DNA of 64,000 nucleotides from Prevotella sp. (GCA_017442825.1 JAFRYZ010000044.1:60148-124147), one strand, 5' to 3'. Shown: positions 40,076 to 50,397, counted from the first letter of the stretch. Notes: generated from the sequence alone by a model not told the origin. Made by a program: numbers and translations.

Positions 40076-41803
40076 ATGCAACTTAAATGGAATTACGAAC
40101 CACCTACATCCGAACAACAGCAGGCAGCCAATGAGCTGGGCGAGAAGCTGAATATCAGCCCGATACTGGCTTTGCTGCTCATCCGTCGGGGCATTACGAC
40201 GGAGTCGGCGGCAAAGCGGTTCTTCCGTCCACAGCTGGCAGACCTCATCAATCCGTTCCTGATGAAGGACATGGACTTGGCGGTTGACAGGCTGAACGAC
40301 GCAATGGGGCGCAAGGAACGCATTCTCGTCTATGGCGACTACGACGTAGATGGATGTACGGCGGTAGCATTGGTTTACAAGTTTCTGCGACAGTACTATT
40401 CCAACATCGACTACTACATTCCCGACCGCTACGATGAAGGGTACGGAGTGAGCAAAAAGGGAATAGAATATGCGCAGCAAACGGGTGTAAAACTCATCAT
40501 CATCCTCGACTGCGGCATCAAGGCAGTCAAAGAGATTGAATACGCCAAGAGCGTAGGCATCGACTTTATCATCTGCGACCACCACGTGCCCGACGAGGTG
40601 ATGCCGCCGGCAGTGGCGATTCTCAACCCGAAACGCACCGACGACACCTATCCCTTCAAGGACCTCTGTGGTTGCGGCGTGGGCTTCAAGTTCATGCAGG
40701 CATTTGCCAAGAACAACGGAATCCCCTTCTCGCGTCTCATCCCCCTACTCGACTTCTGTGCCGTCAGCATCGCTGCCGACCTCGTCTCCGTGACCGACGA
40801 GAACCGCATCCTTGCCTTCCACGGACTGAAGCAGTTGAACATCAACCCCAGCATCGGGCTCAAAGCCATCATCGACATCTGCGGACTGAACGGGCGCGAA
40901 CTCTCGATGAGCGACATCACCTTCAAGATAGGGCCGCGCATCAATGCGTCGGGACGCATGGAGAACGGAAAGGAAACCGTCGATTTGCTCGTAGAACGCG
41001 ACTTTGCTCAGGCGCTGACGGCAGCCAAGCACATCGACCTGTATAACGAACAGCGAAAAGATGTGGACCGCCAGATGACGGAGGAAGCCAACCAGATTGT
41101 AGAACGCCTGGAGAGTCAGAAACACCAGTCGAGCATTGTTCTCTACGACGAAAACTGGAAGAAAGGCGTGGTGGGCATCGTTGCCTCGCGACTGACGGAA
41201 ATCTACTTCCGGCCGACGGTAGTGCTGACACGCGACGAGAACCTTGCCACAGGCTCGGCACGCTCGGTGGCAGGATTCGATGTCTATGCCGCCATCAAGA
41301 GTTGCCGCGACTTGCTGCTCAACTTCGGCGGACATACCTACGCTGCCGGACTCACCCTGCAATGGGACGACGTGGTGAAGTTCCGCAACCGATTCCAGCA
41401 ATACGTTGAGGAGCACATTCAGCCCGAACAGACCGAAGCCATCCTTGACATCGATGCAAAGATAGACTTCAAAGACATCACCAAACGGCTCCATAACGAC
41501 CTGAAACGCTTTGCACCCTTCGGACCGGGCAACCCCAAGCCGCTCTTCTGCACGGAAAAAGTCTATGACTTCGGAACGAGCAAGGTCGTAGGACGCGAAC
41601 AGGAACACATCAAACTGGAACTCATCGACTCGAAGTCGAGCAACGTCATGAACGGCATCGCCTTCGGACAGAGTGCAGCCGCACGATACATCAAGTCGAA
41701 ACGCTCGTTCGACATTGCCTACACCATCGAAGACAATGTCTTCAAGCGCGGCGCCATACAACTGCAGATAGAGAAAATCAGACCGACGGAAGAAGAGGGA
41801 TAA
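40076..41803 (+). CDS. recJ: Single-stranded-DNA-specific exonuclease RecJ
   Basis: The 575-residue protein has the DHH-family motifs in order: DYDVDG (motif I, about residue 87), LDCG (motif II), DHHVP (motif III) and the later DHHA1 segment around GGHTYAAGLTL. An OB fold lies near the C-terminus. RecJ degrades single-stranded DNA 5' to 3' in recombination and mismatch repair. Its stop codon lies inside the period-7 array that separates it from recQ, with which it probably forms an operon. Confidence 0.95.
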   Translation: MQLKWNYEPPTSEQQQAANELGEKLNISPILALLLIRRGITTESAAKRFFRPQLADLINPFLMKDMDLAVDRLNDAMGRKERILVYGDYDVDGCTAVALVYKFLRQYYSNIDYYIPDRYDEGYGVSKKGIEYAQQTGVKLIIILDCGIKAVKEIEYAKSVGIDFIICDHHVPDEVMPPAVAILNPKRTDDTYPFKDLCGCGVGFKFMQAFAKNNGIPFSRLIPLLDFCAVSIAADLVSVTDENRILAFHGLKQLNINPSIGLKAIIDICGLNGRELSMSDITFKIGPRINASGRMENGKETVDLLVERDFAQALTAAKHIDLYNEQRKDVDRQMTEEANQIVERLESQKHQSSIVLYDENWKKGVVGIVASRLTEIYFRPTVVLTRDENLATGSARSVAGFDVYAAIKSCRDLLLNFGGHTYAAGLTLQWDDVVKFRNRFQQYVEEHIQPEQTEAILDIDAKIDFKDITKRLHNDLKRFAPFGPGNPKPLFCTEKVYDFGTSKVVGREQEHIKLELIDSKSSNVMNGIAFGQSAAARYIKSKRSFDIAYTIEDNVFKRGAIQLQIEKIRPTEEEG

Positions 41804-41841
41804 TTGAGAATTGACAATTGAGGAATTGATAATTGATAATA
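41801..41841. repeat. Period-7 array between recJ and recQ
   Basis: TAATTGA/GAATTGA-type units start with the recJ TAA stop and end 1-2 bp before the recQ ATG. Confidence 0.8.
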
Positions 41842-41842
41842 T

Positions 41843-43933
41843 ATGGCTGACAATGGCATATCAAAAAGCAAACACGACAATTGTCAATCGTCAATTGGCA
41901 ATTATCAATTTCTTTTAAAAAGATATTGGGGTTACGACAGTTTCCGGGGCATTCAACAAGAGATTATCGAAAGTATCTGTGCCGGAAAGGACACGCTGGG
42001 ACTCATGCCGACGGGTGGCGGCAAGTCGCTGACCTTTCAGGTGCCGGCACTCGCCATGAGAGGCACCTGCATCGTCATTACTCCCCTCATCTCCCTGATG
42101 AAAGACCAGGTTGACCACCTGCGGAAGAAAGGCATCAAGGCGTATGCCATCTATTCGGGTATGACGCGCGACGAAATCATCACCATACTCGAAAACTGTA
42201 TCTTCAGCGATGTCAAACTGTTGTATGTCTCGCCCGAGCGCCTCTCCTCCGAACTCTTCCAGACCAAACTCAAGAAGATGCATGTGAGCTTCATCACCGT
42301 TGACGAAGCCCACTGTATCAGCCAATGGGGTTACGACTTCCGACCATCCTATCTCGAAATAGCAAAAATCAGGGAACTGCTCACAACATACCCTCAGCCC
42401 TCATCCCTCAACCCACGCTCAGCCAAAGATGGTTTGCAGAGTGATTTAGTGGCAGAACCTTTGCCTGGCGTCACCCCTCCCCTGCTGGCACTCACGGCAA
42501 CGGCAACACCCGATGTGGAAGACGACATACAAGAGCAACTGCACTTCAAAGAGAAGAACGTCATCCGCATGAGTTTCGCACGCGAAAACCTGACGTATGT
42601 CGTAAGAAAAGCACACGACAAATATGCTGAACTCATCCATATCCTGCAACGGGTTGAAGGCTCTGCCATCGTCTATGTACGCTCTCGCAAACGCACAAAA
42701 GAGATTGCTGAATATATCAACACTCATCTCAACTCGCGTTCAGCCACCTTCTACCACGCCGGTTTGGAACCCACCGTGAAAGACCAACGACAGGAAGACT
42801 GGCAGGAAGACCGCGTGCGCGTGATGGTGGCGACAAACGCCTTCGGCATGGGCATCGACAAGGCTGACGTGCGCCTCGTCATACATATGGATGTGCCCAG
42901 TTCGCTGGAAGCCTATTTCCAGGAGGCGGGACGAGCCGGACGCGACGGCAAACGCGCCTATGCCGTCATGCTGCACAACGACAGCGACTTCTCGCAACTG
43001 CAAAGGCGCATTACCGACACGTTCCCGCCGAAAACGGCTCCGAAAGGAATGAAACCAACCGACGAGAACTATCCGAAGGATAACATCTGCGACATCTACG
43101 ACCATCTCGCCTATTTCTACCAGATAGGTGTAGGCAGCGGACGGGACCACACGTTCGAGTTCAACATCGACAAGTTCTGTGTGGCTTTCCACCACTACCC
43201 CGTTCGCGTCAACGCCGCCTTGCAGATTCTGCAACGTGCAGGATACATCGACTTCGAACAGACCCCAGACACGTCGGCACGCATCAAATTTCTTCTCGCG
43301 CGCGACGAGCTATACCGACTCGGACAAATGGAAACGCAGGAAAATGCCGTCATCACAGCCCTGCTACGCAACTACAGCGGACTGTTCACCGACTACGGCT
43401 ACATTGACGAAGCCTACATTGCACAAGAAGCAGACATAGACCGCAACCAAACCTACCAAACCCTGAAAAGGCTCCACCAAAAACGCATTATCGACTTCAT
43501 TCCGCGAAAGAACATTCCGTTTATTACTTATACCAAAGACCGTATCGACGGCAGCGAACTCATCATCACGGCTGAAGCGTACGAAAAACGGAAACAGCAG
43601 TTCGAACAACGCATCCAGTCCATCATCACATACCTGCAAGACGACTACACATGCCGAAGTTGCCAGCTGCTGAGATACTTCGGAGAAAAGTCGGCTGAGG
43701 AGTGTGGACATTGCGACACCTGCCTCAACCATAACCGCAACCACAGGAACAGCCAACAACAGGAACCCGTCAGAAACGCCATACTCGACCATCTAGCTGA
43801 CGGCAAGGAACACCTTGTTGCCGAACTGATAGGCCTTCCCTTCGACAGCCATCTGATTGATGCAGCCCTGCGCTTGCTACTCGACGAAGAGCAAGTCTAT
43901 ATGGACGACTGCAACATCTACAAAGCACCGTAA
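41843..43933 (+). CDS. recQ: ATP-dependent DNA helicase RecQ
   Basis: The 696-residue protein has helicase motifs: GGGKSLTFQVPA (Walker A), the VDEAHC box, ALTATAT, the RAGRDG motif VI, a RecQ-C-terminal zinc-binding and winged-helix region with CRSCQLLRYFGE...CGHCDTC, and a short HRDC-like end. It unwinds DNA 3' to 5' in recombination and fork repair. Two features are odd. The first about 27 residues (HDNCQSSIGNYQ) are coded by a period-7 array. An insert at about residues 183-213, between the DEAH box and ALTATAT, begins with a second period-7 array and replaces a normally short linker. Confidence 0.93.
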   Translation: MADNGISKSKHDNCQSSIGNYQFLLKRYWGYDSFRGIQQEIIESICAGKDTLGLMPTGGGKSLTFQVPALAMRGTCIVITPLISLMKDQVDHLRKKGIKAYAIYSGMTRDEIITILENCIFSDVKLLYVSPERLSSELFQTKLKKMHVSFITVDEAHCISQWGYDFRPSYLEIAKIRELLTTYPQPSSLNPRSAKDGLQSDLVAEPLPGVTPPLLALTATATPDVEDDIQEQLHFKEKNVIRMSFARENLTYVVRKAHDKYAELIHILQRVEGSAIVYVRSRKRTKEIAEYINTHLNSRSATFYHAGLEPTVKDQRQEDWQEDRVRVMVATNAFGMGIDKADVRLVIHMDVPSSLEAYFQEAGRAGRDGKRAYAVMLHNDSDFSQLQRRITDTFPPKTAPKGMKPTDENYPKDNICDIYDHLAYFYQIGVGSGRDHTFEFNIDKFCVAFHHYPVRVNAALQILQRAGYIDFEQTPDTSARIKFLLARDELYRLGQMETQENAVITALLRNYSGLFTDYGYIDEAYIAQEADIDRNQTYQTLKRLHQKRIIDFIPRKNIPFITYTKDRIDGSELIITAEAYEKRKQQFEQRIQSIITYLQDDYTCRSCQLLRYFGEKSAEECGHCDTCLNHNRNHRNSQQQEPVRNAILDHLADGKEHLVAELIGLPFDSHLIDAALRLLLDEEQVYMDDCNIYKAP
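41875..41911. repeat. Period-7 array inside the recQ N-terminus
   Basis: Five CAATTGT/CAATCGT/CAATTGG-type units read as coding sequence. Confidence 0.8.
42391..42424. repeat. Period-7 array inside recQ (CCCTCAG / CCCTCAT / CCCTCAA)
   Basis: Four to five 7-bp units at the start of the insert before ALTATAT. They encode PQPSSLNPRSA. Confidence 0.7.
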
Positions 43934-43999
43934 ACCGGATAGGATGACAAACAAAACCAGATAGGTTAAGAATCAAAATATCGGAATTCAAGATAAACA

Positions 44000-44032
44000 A
44001 AAGAGGATGCCAGTTATGCTGACATCCTCTTT
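44000..44032. terminator. Bidirectional terminator between recQ and ilvC
   Basis: AAGAGGATG / CATCCTCTT stem with a 13-nt loop, flanked by A-rich and T-containing sequence. Confidence 0.75.
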
Positions 44033-44058
44033 GCATATGGATAAAACTTTTTATCGGC

Positions 44059-45102
44059 TTAGTTGTTTTCCGGACGAAGCTGGCGAACAACAGCACCAGC
44101 ACGCCACATCTCCTGATTGCGCATAGCCTCCAGTTCCTTCTCCAAACCTTCACGGTAGTCGGGCTTAGAGTTGGCATCAATGGAGATCTGTGCCTCATTA
44201 CCACTCTTCACAGACTCATAGAGCTGCTGCATAACAGGCTTGATGGCATCGTGGAAACGCGGAGCCCAGTCCAAAGCACCACGCTGAGCGGTGGTTGAAC
44301 AGTTGGCATACATCCAGTCCATACCTTTCTCGCCAAACAACGGACCAAGACTCTGAGTCAGCTCCTCAACGGTCTCATTGAAAGCCTCTGAAGGAGAGTG
44401 ACCGTTCTCACGGAGAACCTCATACTGTGCGAGCAACAAACCCTGAATAGCACCCATCAGCGAACCACGCTCACCCGTCAGGTCAGAAGTAGCCTCACGC
44501 TCGAAGGTGGTCTTGAACAGGTAACCGGCACCGATACCGATACCGAAGGCGATGGTCTTCTCCTCTGCCTTGCCTGAAGCATCCTGATAAACAGCATAAG
44601 AGCAGTTCAGACCGCGACCTTCGCAGAACATGGTGCGAAGAGAGGTACCAGAGCCCTTCGGAGCAACAAGGATAACGTCGATGTCCTTGGGTGGAACAAC
44701 ACCCGTACGGTCGCTCCAGTTGATAGCAAAACCATGTGAATAATAAAGGGTCTTACCCGGAGTAAGATATTGCTTGATGCGCGGCCAAACCTGAATCTGA
44801 CCAGCATCAGAAAGCAGCATACAGATAATGGTACCCTTCTCGGCTGCCTCTTCAATAGAGAACAGCGTCTTGCCGGGAACCCAACCGTCGGCAACAGCCT
44901 TTTCGTAAGTCTTGCCTTCACGCTGACCAACGATAACGTTGAATCCGTTGTCGCGCAGGTTGCAAGCCTGACCCGGTCCCTGAATTCCATAACCGATTAC
45001 TGCGATAGTTTCGTCTTTGAGCACTTCGCGTGCCTTGTCGAGAGAGAACTCTTTACTGGTGACTACTGTTTCAATTACGCCACCGAAATTCATTTCTGCC
45101 AT
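44059..45102 (-). CDS. ilvC: Ketol-acid reductoisomerase
   Basis: The 347-residue protein has a Rossmann motif GYGIQGPGQACNLRDNG, then LVAPKGSG, and a knotted C-terminal domain with metal ligands (Asp and Glu in SDLTGERG and the GMDWMYANCS region). It converts acetolactate or acetohydroxybutyrate to the dihydroxy acids for valine, leucine and isoleucine. It is the last gene of the ilv group, 178 bp after the thioesterase gene. It has its own promoter candidate at 45234-45241. Confidence 0.95.
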   Translation of the reverse strand: MAEMNFGGVIETVVTSKEFSLDKAREVLKDETIAVIGYGIQGPGQACNLRDNGFNVIVGQREGKTYEKAVADGWVPGKTLFSIEEAAEKGTIICMLLSDAGQIQVWPRIKQYLTPGKTLYYSHGFAINWSDRTGVVPPKDIDVILVAPKGSGTSLRTMFCEGRGLNCSYAVYQDASGKAEEKTIAFGIGIGAGYLFKTTFEREATSDLTGERGSLMGAIQGLLLAQYEVLRENGHSPSEAFNETVEELTQSLGPLFGEKGMDWMYANCSTTAQRGALDWAPRFHDAIKPVMQQLYESVKSGNEAQISIDANSKPDYREGLEKELEAMRNQEMWRAGAVVRQLRPENN

Positions 45103-45233
45103 AAATGGAATAATTTAAATGTTAATAATATCCCTATGAGTCATGCCTACCCTACCCGAGAGTTGTCGTCTTGTTGACCCATTCACCTGCTACACGAGGA
45201 GGCGACGAGGGGTTAACTACTTGATTGGATGTG

Positions 45234-45241
45234 CAAAATTA
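45234..45241 (-). promoter_or_regulatory. -7 promoter element (TAATTTTG) of ilvC
   Basis: TAnnTTTG on the minus strand, with TTTTG about 20 bp upstream. It would give a 5' leader of about 125 nt (45103-45228) containing a GTCGTC/GACGAC pair. No leader peptide rich in Ile, Leu or Val was found in it. Confidence 0.45.
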
Positions 45242-45279
45242 TCAATTTAATATCAAAACAACAAAATTATCTTTCGCTT

Positions 45280-46065
45280 TTATACGAAATTAACCTTGCT
45301 TCTGACAATTTCCACCTCTTCGTTGCTATCAGGCATCAGTTTGGTGATGCGAACCATGTACTCCGTTGTGCCGTCAACAGAGGAACCGTCGGAGGTTTCA
45401 CGATAAAAATTCAACTTGTCACCAGCATGCGCCTCTGCCACGTAGGCTATCTCGAAACGCTTGATTTGGTGTTCCCGATACCACTCCAAGGACCAAAGGT
45501 CGAGGATATGCTCTATGTATTTCACACTATTGATGTGACCATTGATATCGACATCATTATAATAGGTATCGATGGTACGCACATACTCAGCGGCATCGCT
45601 CATCTTCACACGACCGCCCTTATCTATCGGACAGGGATTGTCTTTGTCTATCCACTGGTTGATGGAACCGTCATGGATAGAAAGGATGTCGGTGGGCTGG
45701 CGCGTCTCGGTGTCTATCATTGCCCAGATACTGCGTCCGTAGCCATAGACTTTCCCGTTGTCAGCATCTGTCACCTTGAAGTTGCGGTTGGTGAAATAGC
45801 GCATGGCGCTCTCAACCCAGGTGTCAACAAAAAACTTCGTGTATTGTTTAGGCATCTCCTCTATCTCTATCGCCAGACGCGAGAGCACCCAAGCACGGTT
45901 GATACCCATCAGGTACTGCATGCCGAATCCGCGATCGGTGGAATGAAAGTCGGCAGCATTAAGCATGTGGTTGCCGAGATGTCCCATAAACAGGCGCCCA
46001 TTGAAATCACAATGGAACGGCTCTGCCATAAAAGGATAATGTCCTATCTTACTTAATGTTTCCAT
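45280..46065 (-). CDS. Acyl-ACP thioesterase (FatA-type)
   Basis: The 261-residue double-hotdog protein has an N-terminal half with WVLSRLAIEI and WVESAMRYF. The NDVDINGHINSVKYIE signature of acyl-ACP thioesterases carries the catalytic Asn/His-type residues. It releases fatty acids from acyl carrier protein. The ATG at 46065 overlaps the end of ilvN by 17 bp. It lies in the ilv operon between ilvN and ilvC, a position that suggests a link between branched-chain amino acid and fatty-acid metabolism. The substrate chain length is unknown. Confidence 0.88.
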   Translation of the reverse strand: METLSKIGHYPFMAEPFHCDFNGRLFMGHLGNHMLNAADFHSTDRGFGMQYLMGINRAWVLSRLAIEIEEMPKQYTKFFVDTWVESAMRYFTNRNFKVTDADNGKVYGYGRSIWAMIDTETRQPTDILSIHDGSINQWIDKDNPCPIDKGGRVKMSDAAEYVRTIDTYYNDVDINGHINSVKYIEHILDLWSLEWYREHQIKRFEIAYVAEAHAGDKLNFYRETSDGSSVDGTTEYMVRITKLMPDSNEEVEIVRSKVNFV

Positions 46066-46603
46066 TGCCCTCTTGTTCGCGTTCGTGCAGATAGTCGGAT
46101 GTTGCCTCCTCTTTGCTGCGCGTAACGGCAATGCGCCCGCTACGGCTATACTGAAGGACACAATCATATTCGTTCAGTTTGTCAAAGAGATTGGTGATTT
46201 CTTCCGTCAGACCAGCCAGCAACACCGTTGTGTAGGTTGGATTCACTTCCATCATACGGGCATCGTGCCAACGGATGGTACGAGAGATTTCCGGATTCTC
46301 CATCAGCTTCTCGGTAGAAATCTTATACAAGCCTACCTCATGGATGAAGATTTCCTCATCGGTATAGTAGTCTGCCTTGACCACATCGATTTTCTTCTCT
46401 ATCTGCTTGGTAATCTTCACAATCTGGTCAAGGTCGCTCCAGGCTGTTATCGTGTATTTATGAATACCTTTAATGCTGGATGCCGATACATTCAGGCTCT
46501 CAATATTCACCTGACGGCGCGTAAACACAGCGGTAATCTGATTCAGGATACCAGCCACGTTTTCTGAATAAACCAAGAGGGTGTAAAGTTTCTTTTCTTC
46601 CAT
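46049..46603 (-). CDS. ilvN: Acetolactate synthase small (regulatory) subunit
   Basis: The 184-residue protein has an N-terminal ACT domain (LLVYSENVAGILNQITAVFTRRQVNIESLNVS) and a second C-terminal regulatory domain. It binds the large subunit and gives valine feedback control. It is longer than E. coli IlvN but typical for IlvH-type subunits. It follows ilvB after 1 bp and overlaps the thioesterase gene. Confidence 0.95.
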   Translation of the reverse strand: MEEKKLYTLLVYSENVAGILNQITAVFTRRQVNIESLNVSASSIKGIHKYTITAWSDLDQIVKITKQIEKKIDVVKADYYTDEEIFIHEVGLYKISTEKLMENPEISRTIRWHDARMMEVNPTYTTVLLAGLTEEITNLFDKLNEYDCVLQYSRSGRIAVTRSKEEATSDYLHEREQEGNGNIK

Positions 46604-46604
46604 A

Positions 46605-48311
46605 TTATACTTCCAACATCATATCATTAACATTCATGCCCGGCGGTGTCATCGGCAGCACGTCATCATCTTCCTTGATGGCACACTCCAAGATGAAAGG
46701 ACCGTCGGTTGTCAGCATCTTCTCTACGGCTGCCGCCAGTTCCTTGCGATCGGTAACAGCCTGATAAGGAATACCATAACCCTGAGCAATCAGTTCGTAG
46801 CAGGGATTCATCATCTTGGTAAACGACTTACGTCGCATCCAGAACATATCTTGCCATTGGCGCACATTGCCCAGATAGTGGTTGTTCAGCAGAATCATCT
46901 TCACTGGAGACTTCTGTTCCATAATGGTACCCAATTCTTCAATACACATCTGGAAACCGCCGTCGCCCATAAAGCAGACAACCTGACGGTCGGGGGCGGC
47001 AAAGGTGGCACCTATGGCAGCAGGCATCCCGTAGCCCATCGTACCCAAGCCACCGCTGGTACAGATGCTGCGCTTATGATGATATTTGAAATAACGGGTG
47101 GCAAAAAGCTGGTTCTGACCGACATCCGTCACCAGGATAGCATCGTCGGCAGCCTGTTCGGCTACAGCATGGACGACTTCGCCCATCAGCAACGGACCGC
47201 TTTGGGGATGGATGGCTGGTTCTATCACCTTCACGAGCTCCTTCTCATCCAGCTCCTTAAACGACTCGCGCCAAGCTTTGTGTTCGTTTTTATTCAACAA
47301 TGCGGTAATAGCAGGCAACGACTCTTTGCAATCGGCAACAACAGCCACCGTCGTCTTCACGTTCTTATCTATCTCACTTTGGTCAATATCCAGATGAATA
47401 ATCTTGGCTTGTTTGGCATAGGTCGATACATTACCGGTAACACGGTCGCTGAAACGCATGCCGATGGCTATCAGCACATCACATTCCTGCTCTTTCAGGT
47501 TGACAGCATAGTTGCCGTGCATGCCCAACATGCCGACATTCAACGGATGATTGGAAGGTAAGGCACTGAGGCCCAGCATAGTACGACCGGCTGGAATATC
47601 GGCTTTCTCCAAGAAAGTCTTCAATTCTTCCTGCGCATTGCCGAGTTCTACGCCCTGCCCTACCAAAGCCAACGGGTGCTGGGCGTTGTTGATAAGAGTA
47701 GCAGCCTCACGCACGGCAGCATCGTCCACCTTCGGATTGGGAACATAGGAACGCACGAAATCAACCTTCTTCGGTTCCCAGTCTATTTCTTCTACCTGTG
47801 CGTTGCGGGCAAAGTCGAGCACCACAGGACCAGGACGGCCACTGCGGGCAATATAGAAAGCACGACTTACCGCCCATGCCACATCCTCAGCACAGCGTAT
47901 CTGGTAACTCCACTTCGAAATCGGTTGCGACACACCCACGAGGTCAACTTCTTGGAAAGCATCGGTTCCCAAAGCAGAAATTGCCACCTGACCAGCTATG
48001 ACAACGATTGGTGTCGAGTCGAGCATGGCATCGGCAATACCCGTCAGCGTGTTGGTCACACCTGGACCACTGGTCACCAAGGCTACTCCCACCTCACCGC
48101 TGACACGGGCATAACCCTCGGCAGCGTGAGTAGCTCCTTGCTCGTGACGCACCAAGATGTGATCGAAACACTTCTTTTCACCGCGCGTATAATCGAAAAG
48201 TGCATCATAGACGGGCATGATGCTTCCCCCCGGATAGCCGAAGATGGTTTTAACTCCTTCAGCCTGCAAGGCACGCATCAATGCTTTCGCACCAGTTATT
48301 CGGTCTTTCAT
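46605..48311 (-). CDS. ilvB: Acetolactate synthase large (catalytic) subunit
   Basis: The 568-residue thiamine-diphosphate enzyme has GYPGGSIMPVYDAL, the catalytic Glu in HEQGATHAAEGYAR, and the ThDP/Mg motif GDGGFQMCIEELGTIMEQ...NHYLGNVRQWQ, given here as separated parts. It condenses pyruvate with pyruvate or 2-oxobutyrate. It starts 117 bp after ilvD, and the gap contains a CCTAGG-type array. Confidence 0.96.
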   Translation of the reverse strand: MKDRITGAKALMRALQAEGVKTIFGYPGGSIMPVYDALFDYTRGEKKCFDHILVRHEQGATHAAEGYARVSGEVGVALVTSGPGVTNTLTGIADAMLDSTPIVVIAGQVAISALGTDAFQEVDLVGVSQPISKWSYQIRCAEDVAWAVSRAFYIARSGRPGPVVLDFARNAQVEEIDWEPKKVDFVRSYVPNPKVDDAAVREAATLINNAQHPLALVGQGVELGNAQEELKTFLEKADIPAGRTMLGLSALPSNHPLNVGMLGMHGNYAVNLKEQECDVLIAIGMRFSDRVTGNVSTYAKQAKIIHLDIDQSEIDKNVKTTVAVVADCKESLPAITALLNKNEHKAWRESFKELDEKELVKVIEPAIHPQSGPLLMGEVVHAVAEQAADDAILVTDVGQNQLFATRYFKYHHKRSICTSGGLGTMGYGMPAAIGATFAAPDRQVVCFMGDGGFQMCIEELGTIMEQKSPVKMILLNNHYLGNVRQWQDMFWMRRKSFTKMMNPCYELIAQGYGIPYQAVTDRKELAAAVEKMLTTDGPFILECAIKEDDDVLPMTPPGMNVNDMMLEV

Positions 48312-48341
48312 CTTTCTTTCCTTATTTCTTTTCTACTATAT

Positions 48342-48416
48342 CTAAGCTGTCCCAAGTTTTTCTAGGTCCTCCTAGGATTTCCTAGGCATTCCTAAGGGTT
48401 CCTAGGATTATCCTAT
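48342..48416. repeat. Period-10 array (CCTAGGATTT-type) between ilvD and ilvB
   Basis: About seven units centred on CCTAGG. The same family as the arrays at 25.2 and 28.5 kb, here in a different operon. Confidence 0.85.
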
Positions 48417-48428
48417 TGCTCTCTGCGA

Positions 48429-50231
48429 CTAATCTATTACCCTTACGCCCCCTTTGTCTGCAGAAGAAACACTTTGGGCGTATGCACGCAAAGCCTTGCT
48501 TATCAAACGGTTACGCTTAAGTGGCTGTTGCGGACGTGCAGCCAGTTCTTCATCGCTCAACTTCACGTTGATGCTACGGTTGGGGATATCTATCACGATG
48601 ATGTCACCGTCCTTAATCTTACCGATGTTACCTCCTGCAGCTGCTTCAGGAGAAATATGACCGATACTGAGTCCGCTCGTTCCACCGGAGAAACGACCAT
48701 CAGTAATCAGTGCACACTCCTTTCCGAGGTGCATACTCTTGATATAAGATGTAGGATAGAGCATTTCCTGCATACCTGGACCACCCTTCGGACCTTCATG
48801 AGTAATGACAACACAGTCGCCGCTCTTCACCTTACCGCCAAGGATGCCTTCACAAGCGTCTTCTTGAGAGTCGAAGACAACAGCAGGACCTTCAAAGTGC
48901 CACAACTCCTCATCAACACCGGCGGTCTTCACCACGCAACCGTCCTGGGCAATATTGCCAAAGAGTACGGCTAAGCCACCATCTTTCGTATAGGCATGTT
49001 CCAAATCACGGATGCAACCGTTAGTACGGTCGGTATCGAGTGTACCCCATTGTGCTGACTGGGAACCGATTTTTGTCGAAAATTTATTTCCGGGAGCACT
49101 CTGGTAGATTCGATTGGCTTCGTCTGAAATGTGGTCTGTCGTAATGTCGTAGGCAACCAATTGCTCGCCTAGAGTCTTGCCATCTACTCTGATGGTATCC
49201 AAATGCAGGAGATTGCCTTTTTTCAGTTCGTTCATGATGCCGAGAATGCCACCAGCGCGGTTACATTCCTGTACACTGTACTTCTGCGTATTGGGAGCCA
49301 ACTTGCACAAGCAAGGAACCTTACGGCTCAGTTGGTCAATATCCTGCATCTTAAAGTCGGCACCGGCTTCCTGAGCTACAGCCAACAAGTGCAGTACGGT
49401 ATTGGTACTGCCCCCCATAGCAATGTCGAGTGTCATGGCATTGAGGAAAGCGTCACGGGTAGCAATGCTGCGAGGCAAAACGCTCTCGTCGCCATCTTCA
49501 TAGTAAGCCAAAGCATTCTTCACCACTTGACGGGCAGCAGCCTTGAACAGTTCCACACGGTTGGTATGGGTAGCCAATATGGTTCCGTTACCAGGCAGCG
49601 ACAGGCCGATAGCCTCAGTCAGCGAATTCATGGAATTTGCCGTAAACATACCTGAACAACTTCCGCAACCAGGGCAAGCACAACCTTCCAATTCTCGAAT
49701 CTCATCATCGGTAACCGATGGGTCGGCACCTTTGACCATTGCTGTAATCAAATCGGCATTCTCACCGCGCCAACGACCAGCCTCCATCGGACCACCCGAG
49801 CAGAACACCGTCGGGATGTTCAGTCGCATTGATGCCATCAGCATACCCGGAGTAACCTTGTCACAGTTGGAGATGCAAATCATGGCATCTGCCTTATGTG
49901 CATTGACCATATACTCTACAGAGTCGGCAATGATGTCACGGCTCGGCAACGAATAGAGCATACCGTCATGGCCCATCGCAATACCGTCGTCAATGGCAAT
50001 CGTATTGAACTCAGCAGCATAGCAGCCCATAGCCTCTATCTCCTGTTTCACGATTTGACCGATTTCGTGCAGGTGCGTATGCCCCGGCACAAACTGGGTA
50101 AACGAATTGACGACAGCAATGATGGGTTTGCCAAACTGCTCCTGTTTCATACCTGCAGCCACCCACAAGGCGCGGGCACCTGCCATCTTTCTGCCTTCTG
50201 TGCAGACTGCACTACGTAACTGATGTTTCAT
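48429..50231 (-). CDS. ilvD: Dihydroxy-acid dehydratase
   Basis: The 600-residue protein has iron-sulfur-cluster cysteines ([13 protein letters not shown] and [19 protein letters not shown], quoted in part), the [11 protein letters not shown] start region and the GGFSGG-like [20 protein letters not shown] region. It dehydrates dihydroxyisovalerate and dihydroxymethylvalerate to 2-keto acids. The ATG at 50231 ([10 protein letters not shown]) is used, not the earlier frame start at 50279, because the promoter element lies at 50277-50284. Confidence 0.95.
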   Translation of the reverse strand: MKHQLRSAVCTEGRKMAGARALWVAAGMKQEQFGKPIIAVVNSFTQFVPGHTHLHEIGQIVKQEIEAMGCYAAEFNTIAIDDGIAMGHDGMLYSLPSRDIIADSVEYMVNAHKADAMICISNCDKVTPGMLMASMRLNIPTVFCSGGPMEAGRWRGENADLITAMVKGADPSVTDDEIRELEGCACPGCGSCSGMFTANSMNSLTEAIGLSLPGNGTILATHTNRVELFKAAARQVVKNALAYYEDGDESVLPRSIATRDAFLNAMTLDIAMGGSTNTVLHLLAVAQEAGADFKMQDIDQLSRKVPCLCKLAPNTQKYSVQECNRAGGILGIMNELKKGNLLHLDTIRVDGKTLGEQLVAYDITTDHISDEANRIYQSAPGNKFSTKIGSQSAQWGTLDTDRTNGCIRDLEHAYTKDGGLAVLFGNIAQDGCVVKTAGVDEELWHFEGPAVVFDSQEDACEGILGGKVKSGDCVVITHEGPKGGPGMQEMLYPTSYIKSMHLGKECALITDGRFSGGTSGLSIGHISPEAAAGGNIGKIKDGDIIVIDIPNRSINVKLSDEELAARPQQPLKRNRLISKALRAYAQSVSSADKGGVRVID

Positions 50232-50276
50232 AACCGGCTTTGTAACAAAATTATCTTGTAAACGCAATAATGAGTG

Positions 50277-50284
50277 CAAAGGTA
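50277..50284 (-). promoter_or_regulatory. -7 promoter element (TACCTTTG) of the ilv operon
   Basis: TAnnTTTG on the minus strand, 46 bp before the ilvD ATG. Confidence 0.6.
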
Positions 50285-50322
50285 CACATTTTCATTGATT
50301 TACATCTACAAAAAGAAAAAAA

Positions 50323-50352
50323 AGATTCCCGATGCCTGAGCATCGGGAATCC
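50323..50352 (-). terminator. Terminator of the OmpA-family gene
   Basis: GATTCCCGATGC / GCATCGGGAATC stem with a CTGA loop. T-runs stand on both sides (A-run before, T-run after), so it can act in both directions. Confidence 0.9.
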
Positions 50353-50397
50353 CTTTTTTATTGTAATCTGTGGATTACTTCTTTACATTTGCTTGGC

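Noticed and set aside
45103-45233. Attenuator with leader peptide before ilvC
   Set aside because: The only short frames lack runs of Ile, Leu or Val codons, and no terminator/antiterminator pair is evident.
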